Below, one piece after another: positions 7,544 through 15,071 of a DNA stretch of 33,184 bases (the first letter of the stretch is position 1; each line of letters begins with the position of its first letter). Position numbers and translations under genes: made by a program. This DNA is from Actinomadura sp. HBU206391. GTDB taxonomy: Bacteria; Actinomycetota; Actinomycetes; Streptosporangiales; Streptosporangiaceae. Under the pieces are notes generated by a model. That model worked only from the letters and a program-made list of their open reading frames with translations, did not search any database and had not been told where the DNA came from. Location of the stretch: contig NZ_JABVEB010000061.1 in the NCBI RefSeq assembly GCF_014323665.1, positions 1 through 33,184 of the forward strand, read 5' to 3'.

Positions 7544-8227
7544 CCGCCGCGCCCAGGCGTAACCGGCCGCGGCCACGGCCGACCAGGCCGCGATGTGCGC
7601 CGCGAGCCCGGGGAGCGCGGCGGTGAGCGCGGCCGGCCCGTCGTGGGCCGCGCGCAGCCACCCGATCATCGGCACCGACAGCCAGGCCAGCGGGCCCATG
7701 CTCAGTATCAGGAGCACAAGGCAGCCGCCCAGCAGAGCCAGGATCGACACCGCCGTGGACGGCAGCACCGCCCGGCTGGTCAAGGCCCCCACGAGCGTCG
7801 CGGGCACCGCCACCACCAGATGGAGCGCCACCGCGGCGGGCAGCGTCCCACCGCTGACACCGGCGCTGATTCCCTGGCCGACCGGCACCGCCAGGGCGAT
7901 GCCGGCCAGGCCGAGGTTGACGACGTAGGCGGCGAGCAGGCCCGCGGCCATCGCCGTGCGCCGGCCCACCGCGAGCGCGCAGAGTTCCCGCTGCCGGTCG
8001 GGTTCGGTGTCGAGCACGCCCCGTGCGGCCCATGCCCAGATCGTGAAGAGGAACGCGGCCACGTCGGCGTACCCGCCCATGTGCAGTTTCATGGTCGTGG
8101 CCCGGTCGAGCCCGGCCGGGCCGTTCACCAGTACGACCGAGACCAGCAGGAAGACCGCGAGAACCGGCTGCAGCACCCGCAATGACCTCACGTAACCCGA
8201 CAGATGAAACCGGATCAGTGCCGTCAC
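7532..8227 (-). CDS. ABC transporter permease, membrane subunit
   Basis: A 231-aa polytopic membrane protein with about six hydrophobic segments, starting near residue 18 (LQPVLAVFLLVSVVLV) and ending near residue 224. No specific family motif is visible. Its role is inferred from its partner: its GTG start overlaps the stop of the upstream ATPase gene by 4 nt (GTGA), so the two are translationally coupled. The DTEPDRQRELCALAVGRR loop between the second and third segments is typical of the ABC-2 type exporter permeases that carry out drug or lipid export. The substrate is unknown. Confidence 0.75.
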   Translation of the reverse strand: MTALIRFHLSGYVRSLRVLQPVLAVFLLVSVVLVNGPAGLDRATTMKLHMGGYADVAAFLFTIWAWAARGVLDTEPDRQRELCALAVGRRTAMAAGLLAAYVVNLGLAGIALAVPVGQGISAGVSGGTLPAAVALHLVVAVPATLVGALTSRAVLPSTAVSILALLGGCLVLLILSMGPLAWLSVPMIGWLRAAHDGPAALTAALPGLAAHIAAWSAVAAAGYAWARRART

Positions 8228-8982
8228 GGCTGCTGCTCCCTCGCTGTGTAGCCGTCGGCCTGGAGCTTTGCGAGCACCGTCGAGGCCTGGTCGGCGGGAA
8301 CGACCACCTCGATGATCGCCTGTTCGGCGTCCGGATCCTCCCCGCTCGGGGTGCCGACGTCGGTGAGCCGCTCAGGGGCGGACGGGGCGCGGGTGACGGT
8401 GCGGCCGGCCACCTGGAGACGGTCGATCCCCGGCAGGAGCCGCAGGCATTGCTGGTGGTCGCTGACCACCACGATCGCGCCGCCCGAACGCAGTTCGGCG
8501 AGCAGGGCGGGCAGCTCCGCCCGGACGGCCGCGTCGAGCCCGGCGAACGGCTCGTCCAGCACGAGCAGCTCCGGGTCGCCGAGCAGCGCCTGGGCGAGCC
8601 CCACCTTGTGCGCGCTGCCCTTCGACAGCTCGCGCAACGGCTCGTCGAGGAGCTCGCCGAACCGCAGCCGTTCCGCCCACATTCCGACACGTGCGGTCGG
8701 GGCCCTGCGCATCTGCGCCATATGGGAGAGATAGCCGCGAACCGTGAACGGTTGGTCCACGGGAAACCGCTCGGGCGCGTAACCCACCCGAGCCGGCCGG
8801 CCCTCCAGCTCGCCCCGCCGGGGTCGCAGGATCCCGGCGAGCAGCCGGAGCAGGGTCGACTTGCCGGCGCCGTTGGGGCCCGTCACCTCGGTGATCCGCT
8901 CTGGTGTCAGCGTGAGGGTGACGTCGCGGAGCACCCATTCGGACCGGCGGTGGTAGCGGTAGCCGACGCTGTTCAGGCGCAT
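8224..8982 (-). CDS. ABC transporter ATP-binding protein
   Basis: A 252-aa ATPase that would power the coupled permease. Walker A is GPNGAGKST (residues 35-43). The Walker B region is LLVLDEPFAGLD and the H-loop is VVVSDHQQ (VSDH). The ABC signature reads LSKGSAHKV instead of LSGGQ, an uncommon variant. After the nucleotide-binding domain (to about residue 200) there is a ~45-residue tail ending in VVVPADQASTVLAKLQADGY, which looks like a small extra alpha/beta segment. The ATG at 8982 was chosen because the MRLNSVGYRYHRRSEWVLRDV start fits the family; the frame remains open much further upstream over the HIT gene. It diverges from the HIT gene. Confidence 0.9.
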   Translation of the reverse strand: MRLNSVGYRYHRRSEWVLRDVTLTLTPERITEVTGPNGAGKSTLLRLLAGILRPRRGELEGRPARVGYAPERFPVDQPFTVRGYLSHMAQMRRAPTARVGMWAERLRFGELLDEPLRELSKGSAHKVGLAQALLGDPELLVLDEPFAGLDAAVRAELPALLAELRSGGAIVVVSDHQQCLRLLPGIDRLQVAGRTVTRAPSAPERLTDVGTPSGEDPDAEQAIIEVVVPADQASTVLAKLQADGYTAREQQP

Positions 8983-9060
8983 AGCGGGGAACCCTACCGG
9001 CGGACTCGTAAGCGCGCCGTCAGCGGTCCGGGGGCCGTGCCGGTCACTCGAAGCGGCACA

Positions 9061-9480
9061 ATGCCGGTCATGGAAGCCTGCGTGTTCTGCGAGATCGTCC
9101 AGGGAAAGCGACCGGCGCACATCGTGCTCGACACGGGCGACGCGGTGGCCTTCCTGGACGCGCGGCCGCTGTTCGAGGGGCACACGCTGCTGGTGCCGCG
9201 AACCCATCTGGAGACGCTGCCGGACCTGCCGCCGGAGGCGATCGGCCCGTTCTTCGCGCAGGCACAGCGGCTGGCGGGGGCGATGGAGACCGAACTCGGC
9301 GCGGCCGGCTCGTTCGTCGCCATGAACAACCGGATCAGTCAGAGCGTGCCGCACCTTCATGTCCACGTGGTTCCGCGCAACCGCAAGGACGGGCTGCGCG
9401 GCTTCTTCTGGCCGCGGCGCAAGTACGCCTCCGAGCAGGAGGCCGCCGAGTACGCGGAGCGACTGCGGAACGCGCTGTGA
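9061..9480 (+). CDS. HIT family nucleotide-binding protein
   Basis: A 139-aa histidine-triad protein of the Hint / HinT type, which hydrolyses nucleoside phosphoramidates or dinucleoside polyphosphates. The HxHxHxx catalytic motif (HLHVHVV) has histidines at residues 98, 100 and 102. The N-terminal CVFCEIVQGKRPAHIV and LVPRTHLETLPDL blocks are also characteristic. ATG 9061 or 9070 could start it; neither has a strong Shine-Dalgarno. An upstream reading frame continues in phase to 8182 but overlaps the ABC genes and is not coding. It diverges from the ABC transporter pair. Confidence 0.93.
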   Translation: MPVMEACVFCEIVQGKRPAHIVLDTGDAVAFLDARPLFEGHTLLVPRTHLETLPDLPPEAIGPFFAQAQRLAGAMETELGAAGSFVAMNNRISQSVPHLHVHVVPRNRKDGLRGFFWPRRKYASEQEAAEYAERLRNAL

Positions 9481-9601
9481 TCCGCTGTGCCGGACCCCTT
9501 GCCGATCACGCAGGCCAGGCTCGTCCGGGCCGGCCGGATCCGGGATCCGGGAATCCGGACCCGGGGTGGCCAAGGGCGGCGGGTGGGGCAACGATGGGCC
9601 T

Positions 9602-10345
9602 ATGACAGCAGAGGGATCATGGAGATCCGCCACGGACGCGGACGAGGTCGCCTTCGTCGACTGCGTGGACGTCGACGCCGCCACCCTTGAACGCTTCTAC
9701 CGAGACGTGATGGAGCCGTCGTTCCGGCCCGACGAGCTGACCGGCTTCGACCTCATGCGCACCGCGTATCAGACCCCGCTGCCCGGCGCGCAGGGCACCC
9801 TCGCGATGCGTTCCGGCGAGCCGGTGGCCGGCGCCCTCGGCGAGTTCGACTCGGTCAGCGGGATCATGTTGCTCGCCTACCTGGCCGTACGCGCTGACCT
9901 GCGCGGCCAGGGGATCGGGAGTGCCCTGCTCGCCCACGTGCTGCCACGGTGGCGCGCGGCCAACGATCCGGTGGCGATCCTCGCCGAGGTGGAGGATCCG
10001 CGCTCGTACGCTCCCGGCCCCTACGGAGACCCGGTGGCCCGCCTGCGGATGTACGGACGTACCGGCTGGCGGCTGCTGCCGCTCCCGTACTTCCAGCCCG
10101 CGCTGCGCCCCGGGCTCGCGAGGGTCCACGGGATGCTGCTCATCTGCTTCGCCGCCGAGGACGCCGTGGTGCCCGTCGACGATCTGCTCGCCTTCACGGA
10201 CGGATACATGCGCTCCTGCGAAGGCGAAGAGGCGGTGCTGAACGACCCGGACTACCTCGCCTTCCGGGACCGGGTGAAGCAGACTCCGGCCGGTGTGCCG
10301 TTGTGGCCGACGTCCCGCGCACACGAGGTGCCGGCGGCGACGTGA
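9602..10345 (+). CDS. GNAT family N-acetyltransferase
   Basis: A 247-aa protein with a GNAT fold. The acetyl-CoA binding motif A is the LAVRADLRGQGIGSALL segment near residues 97-113, preceded by the strand GIMLLAYLAV. The C-terminal ~110 residues (from about 135) are longer than in small GNATs and contain YGRTGWRLLPLPYFQPAL. I recall this form as an actinobacterial GNAT group of unknown substrate, so no specific reaction is assigned. The start ATG 9602 is the first in-frame codon after the HIT gene; a Shine-Dalgarno is not obvious. It is convergent with the DUF1778-type gene and is not a TacT-like toxin, which would be about 160 aa and co-directional. Confidence 0.8.
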   Translation: MTAEGSWRSATDADEVAFVDCVDVDAATLERFYRDVMEPSFRPDELTGFDLMRTAYQTPLPGAQGTLAMRSGEPVAGALGEFDSVSGIMLLAYLAVRADLRGQGIGSALLAHVLPRWRAANDPVAILAEVEDPRSYAPGPYGDPVARLRMYGRTGWRLLPLPYFQPALRPGLARVHGMLLICFAAEDAVVPVDDLLAFTDGYMRSCEGEEAVLNDPDYLAFRDRVKQTPAGVPLWPTSRAHEVPAAT

Positions 10346-10430
10346 GGTGCGCCGGCCCGATCCGTGGGCCATAAGCGGGAACAGATGTCATTCGCCATTA
10401 CCGCGATGAATGTGTTCGCCGTGCTTGCGC

Positions 10431-10448
10431 AGCCGATTATCGGCTTTA
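10431..10448 (+). terminator. Small hairpin after GNAT gene
   Basis: AGCCGA (10431-10436) and TCGGCT (10440-10445) form a tight hairpin with a TTA loop, followed by TTA on the plus strand. It lies 86 nt past the GNAT stop and may be its weak terminator. Confidence 0.35.
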
Positions 10449-10500
10449 CCCGCCATGATTCGGCCTCGGCCGTAAGCGGCGACGGCGTGCGTTGCCGCGG

Positions 10501-10534
10501 CCGTCTCCGACCGTCCCCGACCGTCTCCGGCCGT
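10501..10534. repeat. 10-bp tandem repeat
   Basis: About 3.4 head-to-tail copies of CCGTCTCCGA (variants CCGTCCCCGA and CCGTCTCCGG) end 6 nt from the stop of the minus-strand antitoxin-like gene. The 10-bp period is one helical turn. Confidence 0.7.
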
Positions 10535-10540
10535 GGTGGT

Positions 10541-10807
10541 TCAGATCTCGCCGAGAAGTCGCACGACGCTGTCAACGGGTTCGAGTACGGGGGTCGGCGC
10601 CGCGTTCTCCCAACCGGTCACCGCGGCGTGCGTGTGCACATCGCGTTCGGCGCGGTCGAGCACTGCGCAGAGGACGAACTCGCTCACCGTCCAGCCGGAC
10701 AGCTCGGCCGCCCTGCGGATGAGGACGTCCTGGTCCGCGGTGGTCCGGATGCCGATTATCCCGTCGTCACCGGAAAACGGGAGATGGTGTTGAGCCGATG
10801 CCGTCAT
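10541..10807 (-). CDS. DUF1778-type (TacA-like) antitoxin, unpaired
   Basis: An 88-aa protein with a ribbon-helix-helix-like segment at residues 18-55: a basic strand GIRTTADQDVLIRRAAEL, then the helix around VSEFVLCAVLDRAERDV. The C-terminal part (about 62-88, WENAAPTPVLEPVDSVVRLL) resembles the toxin-neutralising tail of TacA-type antitoxins. In that family the gene is normally followed by a GNAT toxin that acetylates aminoacyl-tRNA. No such gene follows here: only a tandem repeat and the convergent, larger GNAT gene. The start ATG 10807 has a strong GAGGAGA at 6 nt, so it is likely well translated. It may be a remnant, a trans-acting antitoxin or a plain repressor. Confidence 0.7.
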   Translation of the reverse strand: MTASAQHHLPFSGDDGIIGIRTTADQDVLIRRAAELSGWTVSEFVLCAVLDRAERDVHTHAAVTGWENAAPTPVLEPVDSVVRLLGEI

Positions 10808-10969
10808 GACCGGTCTCCTCTGCTCGCAGACGTAACCCAGGCCTCAAATGGCGCTACCCCTGTCGGCGGTGATTATGACGGCGCCGTATCTTTCGGGTGA
10901 CCGAATCCCGTTGGGGCGGTCGAAATCGGCGGCCCTGGCAGTCCGCCCGGCCTGCGCTCGCCCCCGCGC

Positions 10970-11485
10970 CTAATCCTGCACCGGGAAGATGACCGAGGAG
11001 ACCTCGAGGTAGAGCTGCTCGGGATAGGGCATGTATTCGACCTCCCGCAGCGCCTGGTCCTGACCTGCGGACTCCATGACGAAGGTGCCGTAACCGATGA
11101 TGCGGCCGACGAAGGGACGTTCGAGGGCGATGTCGGTGACCTTGGCGAGGGGCATCATCGCGACCTTGCGGTTGAGCACACCCGTTATCAGCATCACGCG
11201 ATGCTCGGTGACGATGAAGAACTCCAGCGACCACGCGAAGACCTTCCACGTCAGCCGGACCAGCAGGGCCAGCCAGAGCCACCAGATGATGAACGCGGGG
11301 CCCCCGCCGATCGTGGTGCTGGCGAATCCGGCGACGATCAGCCCGGCGGTGACCTCGCCGACGGGCCGCAACAGCACCGCCGGATGCCTTCGCACGGCGA
11401 CCGGCTTGCCCTCGTAGGACATCAGGTACTTGTCGATGGTGCGCGTACCGATGTCACGGATGACCATCAGGTCGTTCAGGTTCAT
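10970..11485 (-). CDS. PH-domain (bPH2/DUF304-like) membrane protein
   Basis: A 171-aa protein with two close membrane segments (about residues 46-80, through LIVAGFAS and the FIIWWLWLALLV stretch). The C-terminal bacterial PH domain contains FFIVTEHRVMLITGVLNRK, then MMPLAKVTDIALERPFVGRIIGYG. This layout is the usual single-unit form of the bacterial PH-domain membrane proteins (YdbS/YdbT-like), whose role is unknown and sometimes linked to envelope stress. The start at ATG 11485 gives MNLNDLMVIRDIG but has no clear Shine-Dalgarno. It diverges from the WYL gene. Confidence 0.8.
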   Translation of the reverse strand: MNLNDLMVIRDIGTRTIDKYLMSYEGKPVAVRRHPAVLLRPVGEVTAGLIVAGFASTTIGGGPAFIIWWLWLALLVRLTWKVFAWSLEFFIVTEHRVMLITGVLNRKVAMMPLAKVTDIALERPFVGRIIGYGTFVMESAGQDQALREVEYMPYPEQLYLEVSSVIFPVQD

Positions 11486-11630
11486 GTGAGGTAGGACCGC
11501 CTCGCCTGGTCAGCCATGATCCATCCGGCTCAACCGTAACTCAGCTCCGGCCGTCCGCGGAGGCCGAACCGCACTTCGGCGGGTACGAAGACACCCATCG
11601 TTACCCCTGCATAATGTCAGGGATCGAACG

Positions 11631-11636
11631 TATTAT
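11631..11636 (+). promoter_or_regulatory. Predicted -10 box for leaderless WYL gene
   Basis: TATTAT lies 6 nt before the ATG at 11643, with no Shine-Dalgarno between. The spacing puts the transcription start at the start codon. The -35 is unclear. A second AT-rich box, CATAAT, is at 11610-11615. Confidence 0.4.
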
Positions 11637-11642
11637 CGAGTC

Positions 11643-12233
11643 ATGGCCAACGTCGCACTGCACGCCACCCCGCCGACCCCGACCCGGACGACGTCGACGA
11701 CCTCGAACATCAGTCCGCTGACGGCCGCCGAGATCGCCGCTCTCGCGCTGTCCCTCGCCCATCTCGGCACCGGGCCGCAGGCCGCCGTGGCCCGCCGGGC
11801 GCTGAGCCGGCTGCTCGACGCGGAGCCCGACGAGCCGTTCGCCGCCCATGCCCCGCGCGACCTCGCCGCCGACTCCGGCGACACTCGTACCGGCTCCGAT
11901 GAGCTCATCGCCGTCACGCTCGCGACCCTGACCACGCCTCTCGACGGTGACACCGCCGAGCGGGCGAAGGTCCTGGCCGCCGGGATCAGCGAGCGGCTCG
12001 CCGTTCGCCTGCACTACAGCGACGCCAAGGGGACGCACTCGGTTCGCTACGTCGAGCCCGTCACCTGCCTGGTGCACCGCGACCACTGGTATCTCGTGGG
12101 CTGGTGCCGGCTCCGCCGCGGAATCCGGGCGTTCCGGTTCGACCGGGTGCTGGCGGTCGAACCGACGAGCAGTCCGGCGCGTGCGCACCTCGCCGAGCGT
12201 TTCCTGCCCTTCCAGCGGAGGGCCGCGGCCTAG
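11643..12233 (+). CDS. WYL-domain protein lacking the DNA-binding domain
   Basis: A 196-aa protein. Residues 1-22 are Thr/Pro-rich and probably disordered. Residues 23-110 resemble the helical segment that lies between the HTH and the WYL domain of YafY-type regulators (ISPLTAAEIAALALSLAHL). Residues 112-182 are the WYL domain itself, with VRYVEPVTCLVHRDHWYLVGW and the RAFRFDRVLAVE end. The usual N-terminal winged helix (about 60 residues) and the C-terminal WCX extension are both absent, and no HTH remnant is visible in the 157-nt upstream gap. It may bind a ligand or nucleic acid and act on another protein. Translation appears leaderless. Confidence 0.8.
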   Translation: MANVALHATPPTPTRTTSTTSNISPLTAAEIAALALSLAHLGTGPQAAVARRALSRLLDAEPDEPFAAHAPRDLAADSGDTRTGSDELIAVTLATLTTPLDGDTAERAKVLAAGISERLAVRLHYSDAKGTHSVRYVEPVTCLVHRDHWYLVGWCRLRRGIRAFRFDRVLAVEPTSSPARAHLAERFLPFQRRAAA

Positions 12234-12255
12234 CGCGCCTCCGCCCGGCCACTAG

Positions 12256-12288
12256 TCCGTGCCGCCGGCCTCGTTCCGGCGGCACGGA
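12256..12288 (+). terminator. 13-bp hairpin after the WYL gene
   Basis: Perfect inverted repeat of 13 bp (12256-12268 with 12276-12288, loop 7 nt, stem TCCGTGCCGCCGG), 23 nt after the WYL stop. It is GC-rich with no T-run, as is common for actinobacterial terminators. The rest of the gap to 12527 shows no gene. Confidence 0.6.
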
Positions 12289-12527
12289 GCGGCACGGGGC
12301 GGTCCAGACCTGCCCACGGCGGAGCCGGCCCGAGTGGCGCGAGCGACCGAGAGGCCGAGGGCCGGCGGGGAGTCCGTGAACCCTTCGCTGACGATCAAGC
12401 CGTAGTGCGGGAAGTGCATGCCGCACGCATTGATATGGCTTGTGGGCGTGCGCCAAGCTGAGAACTCTCTGTGAAATCAGTCTCGATCAATGCGCTGCGA
12501 CCACATCCATGGCAATCTTGACCTGCA

Positions 12528-13790
12528 ATGGATCACCCCTTTCTCACGACGCTCATACTCGTCGGTGCCTTCGCGCTCGCGTTGATCGCGCAGTGGCGCG
12601 GCTGGCGGCCGTCGTTGCGCGTCGCTCTCGCCGTCGGTATCGGTCTCCGGCTGTCTTTGCTGATCTTCGCGGCGGCCGACTCCTGGCAGCCGGTCGACTT
12701 CATGGAGAGCTTCAAGCCCGCTGCCGAGGCGGTCATGGCCGGGCAGGACCCCGTCCTCACCACAGAGGGCGCGTGGCACTTCCTACCGATGATCCCCTAC
12801 GCCTATGTGCTGCCGATGTCGCTCGGCATCCCGTGGGAGATCAGCGGGCGGCTGATCACCGTCGCCGCCGACGTGGTGCTCATCGTGCTCGTCGGGCGGC
12901 TCGCCGGCAGGCACGAGGCGCTCGCCCGCTTCCAGTACGCCTGCAATCCGATCGCGCTGATGGTCGCGGTCATCCACTCGCAGGTCGAGCCGGTGGCCCT
13001 GGTGTTCCTCGTCGCCGCGTACGTGACGGCGCGCTCGGCCCGATCGGCTCACGAGGCGTCCGAATCCGCACGCTGGCTGCTGAGATGCCTAGGCGCCGGG
13101 GCGCTGTTCGGCCTCGCGTTGTCGGCGAAGAGCTGGCCCATCATCCTGCTGCCGGTGGTGCTCTCGATGCTGCCGACCTGGCGGCAGCGCTTCTACGGGC
13201 TGGTCGCGGCGGGCGCGGTGCCTCTGCTGTTCCTCGTCACCCAGCCGCTGTTCGTGCACACGACCTTGAAGAGCCTGTTGAACGTCGCGCAATACCTCGG
13301 CGGGGTCCGTCCCATCGTGGGCGAGTGGGGCTGGACCGCGGTGCTGACCGGCGGGAACTGGGAGCTGAAGCCCACGTACTCCCAGATCGGGCAGATCGTG
13401 CTCTACTCCAGTCTCGCGATCGTCGCCTGGTTGTGGCGGCGGGGTGACCGGGTCGACATGACCCTTGCCATGCTCTTGATCTTCATGGTCGTGACACCGC
13501 GCATGGGAGCGCAGTACCTGCTCTGGTTCGTCCCGTTCCTCGTGGCGAGACCGACTCGATGGGCTCCGCTGGCGATGGGCGCGTCGGCACTGTGGGCCGG
13601 GCTCGGCTACATCTACCTCACGCAGTTCGACGATACGCAGTGGTGGATCAACCATCGCTGGTGGGCCGTGAGCTCGGTCTACGTCATCCCGCTCCTCGTC
13701 ATCGCCATGCCGTGGGCTCGGCGCCGGATGGGCGGGGTGCCGTCGAAACCACCGCCGGCCACCACACCCGAGCTGGTGGGCGCGGCCTGA
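12528..13790 (+). CDS. GT-C type polytopic membrane protein (GT87/DUF2029-like)
   Basis: A 420-aa protein with about ten hydrophobic segments. The first (residues 5-20) is followed by a loop with an acidic VDFMESFKPAAEAVM stretch. This matches the first-loop Asp/Glu of the GT-C glycosyltransferase fold, whose members transfer mannose or other sugars from polyprenyl-phosphate carriers outside the membrane. Other family-like parts are YACNPIALMVAVIHSQ and LSAKSWPIILLPVVL, plus RMGAQYLLWFVPFLV. The substrate is unknown. No Shine-Dalgarno precedes ATG 12528. A CAATCT box is about 9 nt upstream. Confidence 0.7.
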   Translation: MDHPFLTTLILVGAFALALIAQWRGWRPSLRVALAVGIGLRLSLLIFAAADSWQPVDFMESFKPAAEAVMAGQDPVLTTEGAWHFLPMIPYAYVLPMSLGIPWEISGRLITVAADVVLIVLVGRLAGRHEALARFQYACNPIALMVAVIHSQVEPVALVFLVAAYVTARSARSAHEASESARWLLRCLGAGALFGLALSAKSWPIILLPVVLSMLPTWRQRFYGLVAAGAVPLLFLVTQPLFVHTTLKSLLNVAQYLGGVRPIVGEWGWTAVLTGGNWELKPTYSQIGQIVLYSSLAIVAWLWRRGDRVDMTLAMLLIFMVVTPRMGAQYLLWFVPFLVARPTRWAPLAMGASALWAGLGYIYLTQFDDTQWWINHRWWAVSSVYVIPLLVIAMPWARRRMGGVPSKPPPATTPELVGAA

Positions 13791-13800
13791 CGGCCGGTCC

Positions 13801-13817
13801 GCCACGCCGCTCGTGGC
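13801..13817. terminator. Hairpin between convergent genes
   Basis: GCCACG (13801-13806) pairs with CGTGGC (13812-13817) across a 5-nt loop in the 43-nt gap between the GT-C gene and the convergent Asp-box protein gene. It is short, with no T-run. Confidence 0.35.
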
Positions 13818-13833
13818 CGGGCGCTCCCGGGCG

Positions 13834-14895
13834 TCACGACCGCAGTCGGGCCACCCGGCCCTGCTCGCCCGAGGCCCAGCAGGCGCCGTGCGACGTGCAG
13901 TCGACGGTGTCGAAACTGCCCGTGTCGAACCGCCGCCACGTGCGCCCGCCGTCGAGGCTCACGTCGCTGCCGGTCGGGCCCACGGCGATCGCCGCGAAGC
14001 CCTGGAGCCAGGCGGCGCCGGACCGGTAGGACTCCGGCGGCCTGGGCGCGAGGACCCACCGGCGGCCTGCGTCGGCCGTGGTCGCGGTGGCGTCCGGTGA
14101 CGGCACGTCCGGGCGGTAGTCACCGCCCACCGCGATGCCGTGGCGGGCGTCGCGGAACGCCAGTGCGAAGATGCCCTGCGCCTCGCTGCTCGGCAGCGGT
14201 GAGGCGCTCACGGTCCACGTGAGTCCCTGGTCACGGGAGTGGAAGACCCGGGCCTGGGCGCCGCCACCGCTCGCCAGCCAGAAGTCCCGGCCTTTGGCGA
14301 CCAGGCACTGGCCGCTGGCCGCGAAGGCGAATTCGCCTGGCAGGGCCTGAGGCATGCCCGCCGACGGCAGTACCTTCCAGCTCCGTCCGCCGTCCCGGGT
14401 GGAGAGCATTCGGAACCGACCGTCCACCGGGTCGCTCACGGCCAGGCCACGCCTGCGGCCGGAGAACGCGACGCAGTCGTAGAAGGCCCTGGGATCGTCG
14501 TTGCGGAACGTCAGGTCCCAGCTCCTGCCGCCGTCCGACGTCCGGTAGATCCTGGAGGCCTCGCCCTCGCCGATCGAGAGCAACACGGCGTTGTCGGCGT
14601 CGAACGCCTCCACGTCGCGGAACTCCAGGTCCCCGGTGCCGGGAGGCGCGACGTTCCGCCAGGTGCGGCCGCCGTTCGTGGTGCGCAGAACGGTGCCCGC
14701 GCTGCCCGAGGTCCAGGCGACGTCCCGGCTCACGGCGGCCAGGCCGCGCAGCCGCGCCGTACTGCCGGTCGGTTCGATCTCCCAGCTCAGCCTGGCAGGT
14801 CGCGGTGCGCCTGTCGCCGCCGTCGCGGGGAGCGCGAGGGGGACGGACAGGGCCGCGCCGAGGGCGGTGGCGAGCAAGATCCGTGGCTGCCTCAT
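13834..14895 (-). CDS. Secreted Asp-box (BNR) beta-propeller protein
   Basis: A 353-aa exported protein. Residues 1-27 are a signal peptide (MRQPRILLATALGAALSVPL, then an LPATAATG cleavage region). The mature part carries six Asp-box repeats of the form S/T-x-D/N-x-G-x-x-W: TTNGGRTW, TSDGGRSW, TRDGGRSW, SRDQGLTW, TADAGRRW and SLDGGRTW. Six such repeats predict a propeller of the sialidase or Ycf48 (photosystem-assembly) shape. Sialidase catalytic residues are not apparent, so no enzyme activity is assigned. The ATG has no Shine-Dalgarno but has a TAGCTT box 7 nt upstream, suggesting a leaderless mRNA. Confidence 0.8.
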   Translation of the reverse strand: MRQPRILLATALGAALSVPLALPATAATGAPRPARLSWEIEPTGSTARLRGLAAVSRDVAWTSGSAGTVLRTTNGGRTWRNVAPPGTGDLEFRDVEAFDADNAVLLSIGEGEASRIYRTSDGGRSWDLTFRNDDPRAFYDCVAFSGRRRGLAVSDPVDGRFRMLSTRDGGRSWKVLPSAGMPQALPGEFAFAASGQCLVAKGRDFWLASGGGAQARVFHSRDQGLTWTVSASPLPSSEAQGIFALAFRDARHGIAVGGDYRPDVPSPDATATTADAGRRWVLAPRPPESYRSGAAWLQGFAAIAVGPTGSDVSLDGGRTWRRFDTGSFDTVDCTSHGACWASGEQGRVARLRS

Positions 14896-14902
14896 GCCGC
14901 GA

Positions 14903-14908
14903 AAGCTA
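14903..14908 (-). promoter_or_regulatory. Predicted -10 box for leaderless Asp-box protein gene
   Basis: On the minus strand the hexamer reads TAGCTT and lies 7 nt before the ATG at 14895. A weak -35 (TGGACC) sits 17 nt upstream of it. Confidence 0.35.
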
Positions 14909-15071
14909 CGCCAAAGGGATCATCAGGTCCATAGGCTGGAGATCCAGCTGAGGATCGGGTAGAGGTGCCGCTGTCATGGCTGCTGCCAGATGCAGCCGAC
15001 GGGTTCGGCCGGCGTCTGTAGCCCATGTTACGCAAAGCACAGGCGGGTGACCGGGCGACGGCCGAGACGCC

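Noticed and set aside
7527..8690. Minus-strand 387-codon frame across the ABC genes
   Set aside because: It is in a different frame from both the ATPase and the permease, which are recognisable by motifs and linked by a 4-nt overlap.
9602..10807. GNAT gene and DUF1778-type gene as one toxin-antitoxin pair
   Set aside because: The genes are convergent and separated by about 195 nt, and the GNAT is about 90 residues longer than TacT-type toxins.
10364..10900. Plus-strand 178-codon frame over the antitoxin-like gene
   Set aside because: It is antisense to a gene with a strong ribosome-binding site and family resemblance. Its own start has no Shine-Dalgarno and it has no recognisable domain.
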